The notes below the pieces were generated by a model that did not search any database, was not told the origin of the DNA, and saw only the letters and a program-made list of their open reading frames with translations. A program made the position numbers and the translations under genes. A DNA stretch of 64,000 nucleotides from Voacanga thouarsii (taxonomy: Eukaryota > Streptophyta > Magnoliopsida > Gentianales > Apocynaceae): assembly GCA_026120185.1 (NCBI GenBank), contig JANUWF010001224.1, positions 2,604,001-2,668,000 on the forward strand. Reading direction: 5' to 3'. Of the stretch, positions 1 to 11,496 are shown piece by piece; position 1 is the first letter of the stretch; every line of letters starts with the position of its first letter.

Positions 1-905
1 AAACATAGGATTAGATGGCCTTAATACATGTATTAAGGCCCTATTATATGCCTTTTAATAAGTAAAAACTTAATAGAAATCGTGACAATTAAAAAGGAAT
101 ACAATTAAACTAAAAACTCGAAAATTAGCATAATTCGGGAGTGTCTCGACATGGGTCTTCGCCAATTTAGGTACTAGGGTTGGAACCGGCTCTATTCTGT
201 CTCTCAATAGTAGCATTAGGTTGGCGTTGGTTTGGGACTTAGGGCTAATACTAGCTTCCTTCTAGTCGCTGTCCCCTATTTTGTTGCACTTCAAAACCTG
301 CTCCATTAACCTCCATTCAGTTTCCATATGTTTCCTTGATCTTCCAAATGAAATGTTGGTCATTTTGAACTCCTTTTGATACTTCTTTGAACTTCAATCC
401 TTGTTTAAGTGTTGGTTTGATTTTCTACATAGATTGTTGCTTGTTTTGTGCATCTTTTGGCCCTTCCTTGACCATCCATCTCTTCACAATCTTTTTGGCC
501 CTTAATTTGTTGAATTGATCTCATCCAAGAAGCCATGAGTTGTGTCCTTAATTTTCTTCCCCCTTCTTTGAATTGGTTGTCATACTCGCGACGATTTCTA
601 TCATATCTCCCTTCTTTAGGTTGATTCATTCTCAAATTAACATGCCAAAATGCTTGAGTGGATTTCCCTATATTATAATTCAAACAAGAATTTTGGTGTG
701 GAGGTAAAACTTTTGGCTTTGCACCTCACTAATATCCTTGTTTTCTCTCTTCACAACCCACACTTTTCCTCCGCTTTCTTTTCTTTTCTCCCCTTCTTGT
801 TTCACTCCTTTTTTTTTCTCTCAAATTTGAAGAGGTCACTCTCCTTTCATCCTCTTGCTCCCTCTTTAGTTCTCTCTTCTCTTTTAATTATGTTTGTATT
901 TGGAG
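1..905. other. Unassigned repeat-like DNA
   Basis: No gene is recognised here. A minus-strand open frame of 92 codons (405-683) is rich in Arg, Lys and Gln and has no motif I can place. The opposite strand at 700-900 is a pyrimidine-rich tract whose reading frames are low-complexity Phe/Ser/Leu. The stretch abuts the first copy of the gypsy-like LTR/leader repeat at 906 and may be internal sequence of the same degraded element. Confidence 0.35.
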
Positions 906-1979
906 GTTGATGCATGTTTTTGAATACAAGAAATATTACCAACAAATTACACAATTACTCAAGTTTTAATTAAAATGCTAAACACTCAACCACACATATG
1001 AGCAAGTATACCTATCATGTAGTATATGGAATAACATGTATCAAATCCACAAGAACTTAAGCTCCTACCTTTCTTTACTTAAATCTTTATTGTTTAGCTC
1101 ACAAAATAAAGAAATAGAAGTAAATAATCTACTAACCTTATATACTAGAGAATAAAACAAGTTCACATAAAAAAAGTTACAAGGATAATCAAGGAGCGAG
1201 AATAAGAAGAAAAGAAATCCTTTAAAACATGATAATGATTGATTAGCAATTATCACAATTAATTATCGTATTGGTATCATAAAGGAATAAAATAGATTCT
1301 ACTTCTTTCCCAAGTTGTGGATTCACTATCCTTCTAGCCAATTTAGTAGATTTCTCAATCTCACTAAAACAGCAAAAAAGATGCATAAAGAACAATTCAT
1401 TAGAAAAATATCCCTATCCCTAGGTGATATTAAAGTATGAAATCAATCAATATCCCTATACTCTAGGTGGCATTAATCAATCATTGATCACTCAAATTCA
1501 ATTCTTAACCTCCTTTCCCAAGTTAGTTAAGAAAATAAATATAAAAAAATTTAAATTGAACCTCTTCTAATCTTCTTTTCCAAGTTAATTAAAAGGAAGA
1601 AACAATCAATCAATTCACCAAATAAAGTAAGTAACCAAATACCAAGAATAATAATCTATTGATCAAATAGCCAAAATCAATACAAAATTGTGAATAAAAA
1701 AATTCCACAAAATACAATTAAAATAATTAAATTTCAAATTGTCAATAAATTAAAAAGAAGAGGAGAAGAAATCACTCATAGAAAAGTAAGCCTTTTTCTT
1801 CTTTCTTAAAACGTTCTTGATCAATCTCATTTCTTTCTCCAAAAGTCTTCTTGATCTTCCTAAATCTTAGTGCTTCTCTAGGAGTTTCCTATGGGTTTGG
1901 AAGTCCCAAAGGTGAAAATTTAGTTTAGGGATTATTATTCTCCTGTATTTATAGGAGTTTGGAATGCCAAAAATGTAAG
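906..1979 (-). mobile_element. Gypsy-like LTR/leader repeat, copy D1
   Basis: This is the first of three diverged copies of one repeat; the others start near 3504 and 8371. All share, in the same order, a block with 'CACACATATGAGCAAGTAT', a 'gtatcaaatccacaagaac' block, paired ordered A/T-rich segments, and a distal block where TATAAATA lies on the minus strand (near 1950 here). The TATA position suggests that transcription would run on the minus strand. The organisation resembles LTR/leader sequence of plant Ty3/gypsy elements (established pattern); the lineage is my inference. It ends abruptly at 1979, where a piece of an unrelated LTR begins. Confidence 0.5.
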
Positions 1980-2205
1980 TGTTATGCCATTGAGGCAATT
2001 ACTTATATATTGTATATAGCATATTTATCTAATAAAGACATTCTTTGTCATATCAGTTTGTTTCATTTATACTTCATGTGTATGTAATTGTTAGATAAAA
2101 GTCCCAAGTGAAACACTCTGTTAAGGAAATCGTGATAGAGATCATAATGTAAAATTCCTACTACACTGGATTGTGTTTGTTCTTAAGTTATTCATAATCA
2201 AAATA
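1980..2205 (+). mobile_element. Fragment of copia LTR family C (LTR start only)
   Basis: The segment begins TGTTATGCCATTGAGGCAAT and can be followed for about 225 bp alongside the starts of the LTRs at 26346 and 34293. Shared landmarks are the 'ttgtatat' block, 'gataaagtcccaagt' and 'ctacactgga'. Similarity then stops. It interrupts repeat copy D1, so it is a truncated or deletion-reduced insertion. The three copies differ at many positions, so this one is old. Confidence 0.6.
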
Positions 2206-3503
2206 GAAAAATACTTTTTCCACTCATTATGCTTCCATATCAAACCTTTGTAAAAGAAATTAATGCTCATAGGAAAAAGAAGGCATGATGAATATAGAAA
2301 AAAAAAAGAGAGGTTTTACAAAAAGGGTATGGGATATGAAAATTAATGTGCTCAATGAGAGTAGATTCATGAACCCCATTCCCTTTTAAGCTCTTTAGAT
2401 TCGTCAATCAATTTTGTCATGCATGAATGCAAATAATGTCTAAAGAGTGTACCGACATAAAAATCACTAGTCAATCCTTCAAAAGAATTGTCACAATGAA
2501 GCATCCCCTTTAAACCTAGTAATGTAGCACTTAAAGATGAGATCAAGAAATCTTTACTTTACAAAGTATGGTCTACAAAAACTAAGTCACTTCCCTTTGA
2601 ATGAGGTGAATGGTAAAATCTATTAACATCCTTCAAGGACTTCTTATGATGTATCAAAGAAAAATATAACTTCTTGAAGCATGTTAAATTTAACACATCA
2701 TCAATGGCATCATTAGGCTCCATGAATCAAGAGGTACCTACAAAAGAGAAATTATAATTAGAGTATAAAGTAGAATCAAAGTTTTCTCTCACTACATTTT
2801 TTAATTGTTCCTCACGGCCTCTCTCTTTTTTGTCATATTTTGCACAATTTTCAAGCATTGGTTGTGTTGTTCGTTGAGAAGCCAGTGCCGCCTCCTCCAG
2901 TACAGCTGGCGCCAATTCACCTTTGTATACCATTCCCTATTTTTCTGCAAAAAATTGTTTTCTAACTAAATTTGTATAGATACTACAGGGGTCTCCACTT
3001 CAATATCCAATGCATTGGCATAACTTCCCCCTTGAATCTCCTCAACTAGCTTTGCAAGTTGTGTCCTTTAGTGGTTCAATCATTGGGAAACTTCTTCGTG
3101 CCACTTAACAAATGAATTTGTATTAGCAACAATATAATTCACTAATACTTCAAGTGACGTCTCACTAAAGATATCAATGTGAGATTGTATTCTTGCCAAA
3201 CTATCATCATTATAGCTCCTATGATTTTTGTGCCCAATACCAAGTACATCTCCAAGAATAATTGTCCATGATGATGTCAACTTCGCACTCAAAGAAAAAC
3301 AAAAATCAACTAAAAAATAATAATAAAAATAATAAAAATTCAAACAAATAAAAAACAAAAGCATATACTAATACAAAGACTTAAATATTCATAAAGTACC
3401 TAAAAGTAAATATTAGTGATCTGTATAAATACAACAAATTTTAAATCCACAAGACTTGACTGTTTCTGATAGTGTCCATTTCCGGAAACAATTCCAAAAA
3501 TTT
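2206..3503 (-). other. Unassigned region with two short minus-strand ORF remnants
   Basis: Two short open frames lie on the minus strand: 2727-2933 (68 codons) and 3080-3364 (94 codons). Read through the frame changes, the second and then the first could be pieces of one decayed protein, since the intervening bases also translate without low complexity. The longer piece contains 'DVLGIGHKNHRSYNDDSLAR', which faintly recalls C-terminal regions of plant CACTA transposases. That resemblance is too weak to call. The rest is A+T-rich non-coding DNA. Confidence 0.3.
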
Positions 3504-4526
3504 GATACGTGTTTTTGAGGTAAGAAATATTACCAAAAAATTACGAAATTACTCAACTTTTAATTAAAATATTAAACACTCAACTATACATATGAGCAGG
3601 TATATCCATCATGTAGTATAGGGAATAGCAAGTATCGAATCCATAGGAATGTAGACCCCTACATTTCTTTACCTAAATCTTTATTATTTAGCTCACAAAA
3701 TAAAGGAATAGAAGTAAATAATCAACTAACCTAATATACCAGAGAATAAAATAAGTTCACACAAAAATATCACAAGGATAATCATTAAGTGAGAATAAGG
3801 AAAAAAGACATGTAAATAGATAAAAATCCTTGAAGATATGGCAATAATTGATTAGCAATTATCACAATTAATTATCATCTTGGCATCATAAAAGAATAAA
3901 ATAGATTCCACTTTTTTTCCAAGTCATGGATTCACTATCTTTCTAGCCAATTTAGTAGATTTCTCAATCTCACTAAAATAGCTAAAAAGATGCATCAAGC
4001 ACAATTTCTTAGAAAATATCCCCATCCCTAGGTGATATTAAAGTATGAAATCAATCAATATCCCTATACTCTAGATGTCATTAATCAACCATTGATCACT
4101 CAAATTCAATTCTTAACGTCTTTTCCCAAGTTAGTCAAGGAAATAAATATAGAAACAATTAAATTGAACATCTTCTAATCTTCTTTCCCAAGTTAATTAG
4201 AATGAAGAAATAATCAATTCACCAAATAAATCAAGTAACTAAGTACCAAGAATAATAATCAATTGAGCAAATAGCCAAAATTAATACAAAATTATGAATC
4301 CAAAAATATTTTCCAAATACAATTAAAATAATTAAATATCAAATTACCAATAAATTACAAAAGAAAAGAAAATGAAACTACTAATAGACAAGTAAGCTTT
4401 CTTCTTTTTCATTGAAACCTTCTTGATCAATCTCCTTTCCTTCTCCAAAAGTCTCATTGATCTTCTTTAATCTTGGTGCTTCTCTAGGAGTTTCCTATGG
4501 GTCTGCAAGTCTTGAAGGTAAAAAAC
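3504..4526 (-). mobile_element. Gypsy-like LTR/leader repeat, copy D2
   Basis: This is the second copy of the D repeat and is close to D1 over about 1 kb. It carries the same 'acatatgagca' block, the same 'cttcttgatcaatctc' and 'gcttctctaggagtttcctatggg' blocks, and the same minus-strand TATAAATA near 4553. It runs directly into a 448-bp tandem duplication. With D3 (8371) it brackets the gag-like/protease remnants at 5.5-7.4 kb, as the 3' and 5' flanks of a minus-strand element would. Confidence 0.5.
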
Positions 4527-5427
4527 TGGTTTAGGAATTGTTATTCTCTTCTATTTATAAGAGTTTAGATTGCTAAAAATTGTATACTAGAGTCTTAATT
4601 CGTTCCCAAATCAATTCCTAAAAGATTTGCATCACAACTTTCAAAATCTGATACAAAAAGGATTCTCCACTACCACAGTACAGTACCAAGCCGGTGCTAG
4701 CTGGAGTAAGTGAGCCAGTACCGGGTCACCTATGTTCTGACACAAAAATTGCTCCATTTTGCCCTATTTTTCTAGAATTAAGCTATAGCTGGTTCGGTGT
4801 CCTTAGGTCGGCACCAGGTCAGGTCTGGAATCGCATAATTAAGCTCCAAATTCTTTAATTTTTGCATAAAATCAAAGAAAAATTTTTTTATAGGAAAAAT
4901 ATTAAATTGTAAGGGAATTAACTAGCTATTGCATAAAAAATCTCACAAACCACCTCAAATAGCTAGGAAAATATTGGTTTAGGAATTGTTATTCTCTTCT
5001 ATTTATAAGAGTTTAGATTGCTAAAAAGTGTATACTAGAGTCTTAATTCGTTCCCAAATCAATTCCTAAAAGATTTGCATCACAACTTTCAAAATCTGAT
5101 ACAAAAAGGATTCTCCACTACCACAGTACAGTACCAAGCCGGTGCTAGCTGGAGTAAGTGAGCCAGTACCGGGTCACCTATGTTCTGACACAAAAATTGC
5201 TCCATTTTGCCCTATTTTTCTAGAATTAAGCTATAGCTGGTTCGGTGTCCTTAGGTCGGCACCAGGTCAGGTCTGGAATCGCATAATTAAGCTCCAAATT
5301 CTTTAATTTTTGCATAAAATCAAAGAAAAATTTTTTTACAGGAAAAATATTAAATTGTAAGGGAATTAACTAGCTATTGCATAAAAAATCTCACAAATCA
5401 CCTCAAATAGCTAGGAAAAATATTGGT
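4527..5427. repeat. Tandem duplication, two 448-bp units
   Basis: The segment 4527-4974 is repeated at 4975-5427 with only a handful of changes, such as attgtata/agtgtata, ttttata/ttttaca and one extra A near the end. Each unit holds the minus-strand TATAAATA region, a GC-rich block with AGCCGGTGCTAGCTGG, and 'cactaccacagtacagtacc'. Near-identity in DNA otherwise full of old decay indicates a recent local duplication, or an assembly duplicate. Confidence 0.9.
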
Positions 5428-5553
5428 ACAATTTTCTCTTCTTCCTCTTTTGCTATCCTCTCATTTTCTTTTCTCTCTTACTCTCATTTTGTCCTCTATT
5501 TTTTTTTTCTCCTTTTACTTTTTTTTCTTTTTATCTTCCTCTCTCAAGATATT

Positions 5554-5905
5554 TTAATTTTTCAAGTCCTCACTAGGAGACATAGGACAAAGAGTAAATT
5601 TTTTTCTATCCTTGTGCAAAGTGTAAGTGTTTTTCTTTTCATGGTAAATCACCTCTCTATCATAAAAGTAAGGCCTTCCTAATAATATATGCCCAATATG
5701 CATGGGGAGTACATCATATAAAACTTCATCTTTATATGCTCCCATGACAAATGCAATATTGACTTGTTTGTTTACCTTCACCTCGCCACAATTATTCAAC
5801 CATTGAAGCTTATAAGGCTTAGGACGTTTTAAGGTCTCCATTTTCCAAATTCTCCACCAATGTAGCATTAATCACATTTTTATAACTCTCTCCATCAATA
5901 ATCAA
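5554..5905 (-). pseudogene. Ty3/gypsy retropepsin (protease) remnant
   Basis: The minus-strand translation shows the protease region of plant gypsy Pol. Upstream, at about 5905-5850, is an active-site-like segment 'LIIDGES'. After it come 'PKPYKLQWLN', 'CGEVKVNKQV', 'DEVLYDVLPM' and 'HILLGRPYF', all typical of this domain. The active-site segment and the rest lie in different frames (a frameshift near 5825), and the usual Gly-Ser after the Asp-Gly is altered. No reverse transcriptase, RNase H or integrase follows at lower coordinates, where the D repeats begin. It would have cleaved the element's polyprotein; this copy cannot. Confidence 0.75.
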
Positions 5906-5926
5906 GTTACAAGGTCTTTATTTAAT

Positions 5927-6157
5927 TTAACACATTGAATAGAAAATGTTTTCCTTTTGTAAATCCCCTTCTTTTTTAACCACACAATTATCCACACCCT
6001 CTCTCATGACACCAATCAATGAATATAGTTTCTCAAATGCAACCCCATCTTTTCTATCCACCCTAATTTCTCCACTAGAATTGGTGTTTCTTTGCATTGT
6101 TGAACTAGATGGCTCATTTTTACTATTCTCGCTTCTTTTCATTTGTTCTTGCACCAT
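5927..6157 (-). pseudogene. Gypsy gag-protease linker remnant
   Basis: A 76-codon minus-strand frame lies just upstream of the protease remnant and ends 'KENIFYSMC' at a stop. It occupies the place where a gypsy polyprotein passes from Gag into protease. The bases between its stop and the active-site segment still translate sensibly in that register. The rest is Ser/Asn-rich with no domain. Context, not sequence identity, is the reason for the call. Confidence 0.45.
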
Positions 6158-6366
6158 CTCTAGCCAACTCTTCTTTTTCTCCTTTTATTTTAGAGCCTCT
6201 TTCTCTATTTTATTGTGTAGGCTTATTACTCTTTAACAAATTCTACACCATTCTGCTTCATTTCTTCTCGCTCATTCTCCCCCAACACTCTTAACGAAGG
6301 TAACTTGTCCTCTAGAAAGAAAAGTATGTTGTAAAACTTCTTATTCACCTCATTTGTTGAATTCAA

Positions 6367-6879
6367 TTAATCAACATCATCATCTCCCTCATCACTAAGC
6401 TTCTCATTAATATTTTTCTCAACTTCTTCATGCTTTTCTTCATCCTTTTGATTTGACAATTCTTGGCATTTGGCTTTATTTTCTAACTTCTTCTCTTTCT
6501 CAAATTTATGAAACTTATTTTGCTCATTCTTTTCAACATTTTCTTCATTTCTTACCCTCCTTAGCTTCTCAACATCTACAACATTTTTCTTGGTTTCAAT
6601 CTCAACTCTTTGTTTTGCCTCATATTGCTTTTTGCCTAACTCAAGTATTTTGTTCAATTGGATACATTGCAATTTAAAAGATTTCCAAAGAATATCAAAT
6701 GGAATATGTCCATAGCCACCACAGTGTTCACAAGGAATTGCACCACTCTTTTGTAAACTATCATTTCTTCTTTGTTCATTTACTCTTGGGCAAACACATG
6801 AGCTATAGCCATTTTCCAACAAGTGGAGCTCACATAACCTTGTTTTCTCCTCATTCCACCTTTTAAAAAAATTTTGCAA
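6367..6879 (-). pseudogene. Gag-like ORF with a zinc-knuckle-like motif
   Basis: The open frame has 170 codons. Near residue 49 is 'CEHCGGYGHIPFD', which matches the first three ligands of a CCHC zinc knuckle (C-x2-C-x4-H) but lacks the last Cys. The C-terminal half is a Lys/Glu-rich, probably coiled-coil stretch ending in an acidic tail. Lying immediately upstream of the linker and protease remnants on the same strand, it is best read as part of Gag, where a zinc knuckle would bind RNA. I do not recognise a standard gypsy gag domain, so a non-autonomous element with unusual coding capacity is also possible. Confidence 0.45.
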
Positions 6880-7209
6880 TGCACTTCACTCACTATGCTT
6901 AGATCTACTTGGACAATCATAGGTTGAGTGGTCATAGCTATCACACATTTTCCATATATTCTCCCTCAATTTGTTTTGCACTCAACTCTTTGAGAATTTT
7001 TGAGGCCTTCCCACATAAACTGCCTCATATTCTTCCTTTTCATATCTCCAATGTCTTTTCCATCAAATCCTCCATATCTTCCTCCATCTGTGCTTGGTCC
7101 TTCATCATAGCTATTCTCATGAGATTTAATTTCTCCATCATGTAAGTTCTTATGATCATCTTCATGTTCTCATCCTTTCTCACTACTTGTGCTAGGCCCT
7201 TCTTCATAG

Positions 7210-7338
7210 TCATCCTAACAACTTACTATTTTCTCTTTTATATTCTGCTTCATACTCATCATACTTCCCATAGTTGCTTCGACTCGAACAAGTCTCCTCA
7301 AAATAGTCAAACCCTTCACTTTCACTACCACTAGACAT
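7210..7338 (-). pseudogene. Short acidic ORF, possible gag N-terminus
   Basis: A 42-codon frame starts with ATG at 7338 and has the composition Ser/Glu/Tyr with 'GSESEGFDYFEETCSS'. The sequence below it (6900-7200) translates in alternating frames into similar acidic text plus 'MKRKNMRQFMWEGLKNSQ'. This suggests a longer decayed protein continuing into the zinc-knuckle ORF. No family is recognised. Confidence 0.35.
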
Positions 7339-7412
7339 TTAGAATTTTTTTCAAGAGAATTCCATGCAAAATTTGAAGAAAGAACATAAGAAAAGATCCT
7401 CATGTCACTCAT

Positions 7413-8370
7413 TCACTCAATTTTGATGGTCACAGTGAAGGGTTTTTGTTAAAATGAACTCACCTTCTCGCCTTTTTCAAACCCTCAATTCTTCAATAAT
7501 TTCTTCCCAAAATAACTTCCCTAATTACTTAGGAACTAGTCTAACTAAATAAGTCAATCTAATTCTCTAAGACAATCAACTAGGGGTCTTAGGAGAATTC
7601 AATCGAGGACTTAATGCACCTAAGAACAAGGCAAGTTCAAGCGAGAATTTAAGGACATAAAAGCTTAACAACCTCAATTTTCAAGAGGAAAGCTTGTGGG
7701 GAACCAAGTATAGCTACAAGACATCAATGATAGAGAAAAACCAAAAAAATAATCACAAGAACCAAAAAATTAATCTAGACTAGCCAGTAAAACAAGATAG
7801 ACAAAGATGACTATAAATTATTCACTATATAGCAACAAGTAGATGGCTTCAAGGATGCAAGGAACCCATAAGCGAGACAAGAATTCAAATCACTATACCT
7901 AATAGAACAAGAACAAATGAACAAAGATCATTATATAAGCCACACAATCTCAAAGATTTCAAGAATAATTTACGATGATATTCACTAAGCAAGCAATACA
8001 AGGTTTCAAAGATAGACAAGTTCAAACTAATTCACAATATCTCAAGGAGATTAGAATTTAGATATTCAAACCCGCCAACAATAGGAGAACAATAAGAGAT
8101 ATAATAATGAAGACTATTAAAAGTGAAAGATGTACGCTAAGAACACATACAAGGCATTGTATAGTCACTAATGCCTTTCATCAAATGCTTGGTAGGCAAC
8201 TACTCAAATAAAGGATTTTTAATTGTTAAAATGCTACCAAACCCCTAAAGATACAATTTTGATGCTCAATTGACTCACTTGAGACAATAATAGCATAAGG
8301 AATTTAATAATCAATAAGGCAAATTGATGTGGACTAAGTATGCAAAGTTACTTTTTGAGATCAAGTTTAG
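7413..8370. other. Non-coding leader-like DNA
   Basis: This stretch has no open frame of note. It is A-rich on the plus strand, with many imperfect 'caagaa/aagattcaa' words. It sits between the gag-like frames and repeat copy D3, where the untranslated leader of a minus-strand LTR element would lie. I looked for a primer-binding site next to D3 and did not find a clear one. Confidence 0.4.
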
Positions 8371-8970
8371 TTGATGCTGATTTTAAGTGCATTGAACATA
8401 GTATAAATAATCCACAAAAATCAAGTTTTAAATTAAAATACTAAGCACTAAAACCACACATACGAGCAAGTATGCACATCGCATAGTGTAGGGAATAGTA
8501 AGTATCAAATCCACGGGAACTTAGTATTTACCACTACTTTGCTTAATCTCATTGTCTAGCCAAAATGCAAATAGAGATAAAGTAAATAAAACTAAGTAAC
8601 CTAAACTACCACAATAAAGAGTACATCAGACCCACACAGGAAAAGTTATAAGGATGGTCAAGGAGTAAGAATACGGTGAAGGCCACGTATAAGAAGAAGT
8701 CCCCCTAAAACATGTATAGTAAAGAGTATAGCACTATATTTATCAAATTCAAATTTGAGCACCGATATGAGTTTTCAAGAATAAACCACACACTCTCTCG
8801 AGTTATGAGATTTTTTCCCCCCTAAAACTCAATTAATTGATTACTCTACCTAATTAATTTAACCCGAGTAAGCATTATATTCACTCATCACACAAAAGAT
8901 ACTCGAAAGCCCTAATATCTCTATCTCTAAGCAATATTAAAAATCCATCGACTACCAACTTCTAGTCCTT

Positions 8971-9025
<55 letters not shown>

Positions 9026-9480
9026 ATCAAGGAAGACAAATATTGGATTAATTAATTTGGTGTTCAACTCCTAACCCCATCTCTCGAATTCACTAAGAGT
9101 GAACCAATCAATTGAATATATCAATTAAGCCCAAATAATTAATCCAACACAATAATGCCTAAGTAATCAAATACAAGATTTGGAATTAAATAAATTATAA
9201 TAATAACTCAACACAAGAACATAGATTGGGGTTTATCCCTCAAATACAACTAAAATCATACAAACATCAATATTGTTAGAGTGTAATAATAAAAAGGAAG
9301 AACTTCACTCATAGACAAGATCTTGAACTTTTTCTTTCTTGGATTTTCTTAAACAACCCCTTCTTCTTCTCCATGATTCCCCAAGATCCTCCATTTCTTG
9401 GTGTTTCTTTTGAGCACCCTAAAGGATCTCTTGGTTGCTAGCCAATCAAGAATATTTATTTAGGGTTTAAAATAGGGTAT
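8371..9480 (-). mobile_element. Gypsy-like LTR/leader repeat, copy D3
   Basis: This is the third and most diverged copy of the D repeat. It shares 'cacacatacgagcaagtat', 'gtatcaaatccacgggaactta', 'ccaagatcctccatttcttggtgtttctttt' in pieces, and a terminal segment near 9450 with an 'atatttattt' block where D1 and D2 have the minus-strand TATA. It contains a long TC microsatellite (8974-9021) that D1 and D2 lack. It probably represents the 5' LTR side of the minus-strand element whose gag/protease debris lies at 5.5-7.4 kb. Confidence 0.45.
8974..9021. repeat. (TC)n microsatellite
   Basis: About 24 uninterrupted TC dinucleotides form a polypurine/polypyrimidine tract inside repeat copy D3. It is absent from the corresponding place in copies D1 and D2. 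Confidence 0.95.
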
Positions 9481-9534
9481 ATAGAGTGTACAATGAGAAG
9501 AAATGAAAAAAATCGCAGAAAAACGTGGATCCGA

Positions 9535-9950
9535 CCATTTTTGAAGCAAGTGGTCGGCCCTGGGAAATTGAACTTCCCTGGGTCACTAGGTTTTCTAGAA
9601 ATTAGGCGGCCTAGGAAAGTTTAACTTCCCTGAGCCCCCAGATTTCTATCTGGGTGTAATTTTGAGATGTTCTAGGTGGTATAGGGAAGTTATACTTCCC
9701 TGTGCTGCCATTTATTGTTTAAGAAAATGTGCTAGGTAGCCTAGGAAAGTAGAGGCCACTAACTTAGTTCACTTAGCTGCCTTCTTGTTCTCCTAGACGG
9801 ACCTCCCTGGGCTGCTAGCTTTTCTTTCGTATTCTTGTTTCTTCTAGGCAGCCTAAAGAACTTTGATTTCCCTTGGCCGCCTTCATTCCTTTCCCTACCC
9901 CCTCCCCTTTAAACTCTGGGCGGCCTAGGACTATTTCCCTAGGCGGCCTT
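9535..9950. repeat. Degenerate hairpin-type minisatellite, GGC(A/G)GCC core
   Basis: At least six loosely spaced units share the pattern GGCGGCCTAGGAAAGTT, then a short spacer, then AACTTCCCTGGGC(C/T)GCC. Each unit is therefore an imperfect inverted repeat. Examples start near 9605, 9665, 9730, 9850 and 9915. The block is much richer in G+C than its surroundings. No gene overlaps it. Confidence 0.7.
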
Positions 9951-11459
9951 TTCTCTTGTGCAATTCGTCCATTTTTGCTCTGTTTTCCTTCATTTTTTCA
10001 TTTTCTTCTCCAATTGGTATTTTCTTTATTTCCTACAAGAAGAAGATGAAAATAGTGTGGTGAGTAATGATTTAAACAAGAATTTATCACAATTAAAGCA
10101 CAAAAACACGAAGAAGTATGTATATGATGAGAGCTCATCATATACCAATCTTTGCTTGTCTTCAAGCAAACTACACTTATTCACAAACAAAGAATTGGCT
10201 AATGTACAATTCAAGCATCATTCATTTATTCACAACTTAACTCCTATACAAATCAAGTAAAATACATCTATTCATGTGGACAAAGAATGACTAATTTAAA
10301 AGTACAATAAAAAAATTTCTACATAGCATTCTAGGAGAATTTACAAGAATAACTTAGCAGATATGCAATAAGGTCAAAATGGTAAATAGATTATTTCTTT
10401 CCATCTTAGAATTCATTTCAATGTGAATCTAAGTTAATCTCATGTATATATTAAGTTAGACATAACCAAGAACCTCAAAGATAAATTAAACAAGTTTATG
10501 CCAATTCAATGTGATCCACTCTACTTGTCCAATCAAGAATTCAAACAAAGTGATTCATATGAGGTAGGATCAAACGACTCATTCAAGTCTCGTAGCTTAC
10601 CCCAAGTACATACATTAAAAATAATACAACACATTACAATACAATAAGACCTTAAGCTTTGATACAACAATACAACAATACATTTTAACTTGAATTAGCA
10701 AAATAGGAGTCTCTCATTTTTCATCATTTTTCTTTCTACAAAGGAAATGGATTTATAGTGATTTTAATTTAAATGCTATTTCACATCCCTTGCATTTTTT
10801 TTTTAATTTTTGCTTTTCATTCTTTTTCTTTTTCTTACTTTTTCTTTTCTTTTTCATCACACAATATTTTTTATCGTAGGACATGCATTTTATATTCCTA
10901 GATTCCATTTTCTCCTTGCTTCAGTAGGTGCATTAAGCAACATACCTTATACTCCTATTTGTCTTTTTATTGAAAAATACAAAAAACAACTGAAAATTTA
11001 TGTAATACAACATAGAAACAATTAATTGAATAAATGAATAGGAATTGCCACAAAACAAGAGATAAACTAACAATCCACACTCCATATTTTATCACAAAGT
11101 TCTCATCTATTCTTAAAGAATTAAACTTCACAACATTTTCATACGCATAAACATGATTAACTTACTTTTCCAAACTTAGTCTATGCCATACCCAATATAT
11201 AAGTATACATAAAATTAGCTTTCTTAGAAAAGTCCTAAGTTGAATTCCCAAGCAAAAAGATAAATAATATCTTCACCAAACTAACATATATCAATACATA
11301 TACCAACAAGCATTGAAAACTAACCCAACAATACGAAAAAATTAGAACAAAAATTTGGCCTAAATGCAAAAATAAAAAATTTTAGCCCAAAAAATAAGAA
11401 AATTCCTAAAATAAATAATACAAAATTATAAAGAAAATATATTTCAACCCCCCCTCCCC

Positions 11460-11496
11460 GCGTGCACGCGTGCACACACACACACACACACACACA
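11460..11496. repeat. Alternating purine-pyrimidine tract (CG/CA), Z-DNA-prone
   Basis: GCGTGCACGCGTGCAC runs straight into about ten CA dinucleotides. The whole tract alternates purine and pyrimidine, and its left half is self-complementary. Confidence 0.9.

Noticed and set aside
3080..3364. CACTA transposase C-terminus
   Set aside because: Only a faint resemblance over about 20 residues and no other transposase motif or terminal repeat nearby.
9535..9950. CRISPR-like or regularly spaced repeat array
   Set aside because: Units are degenerate, palindromic and irregularly spaced, in plant DNA with no cas genes.
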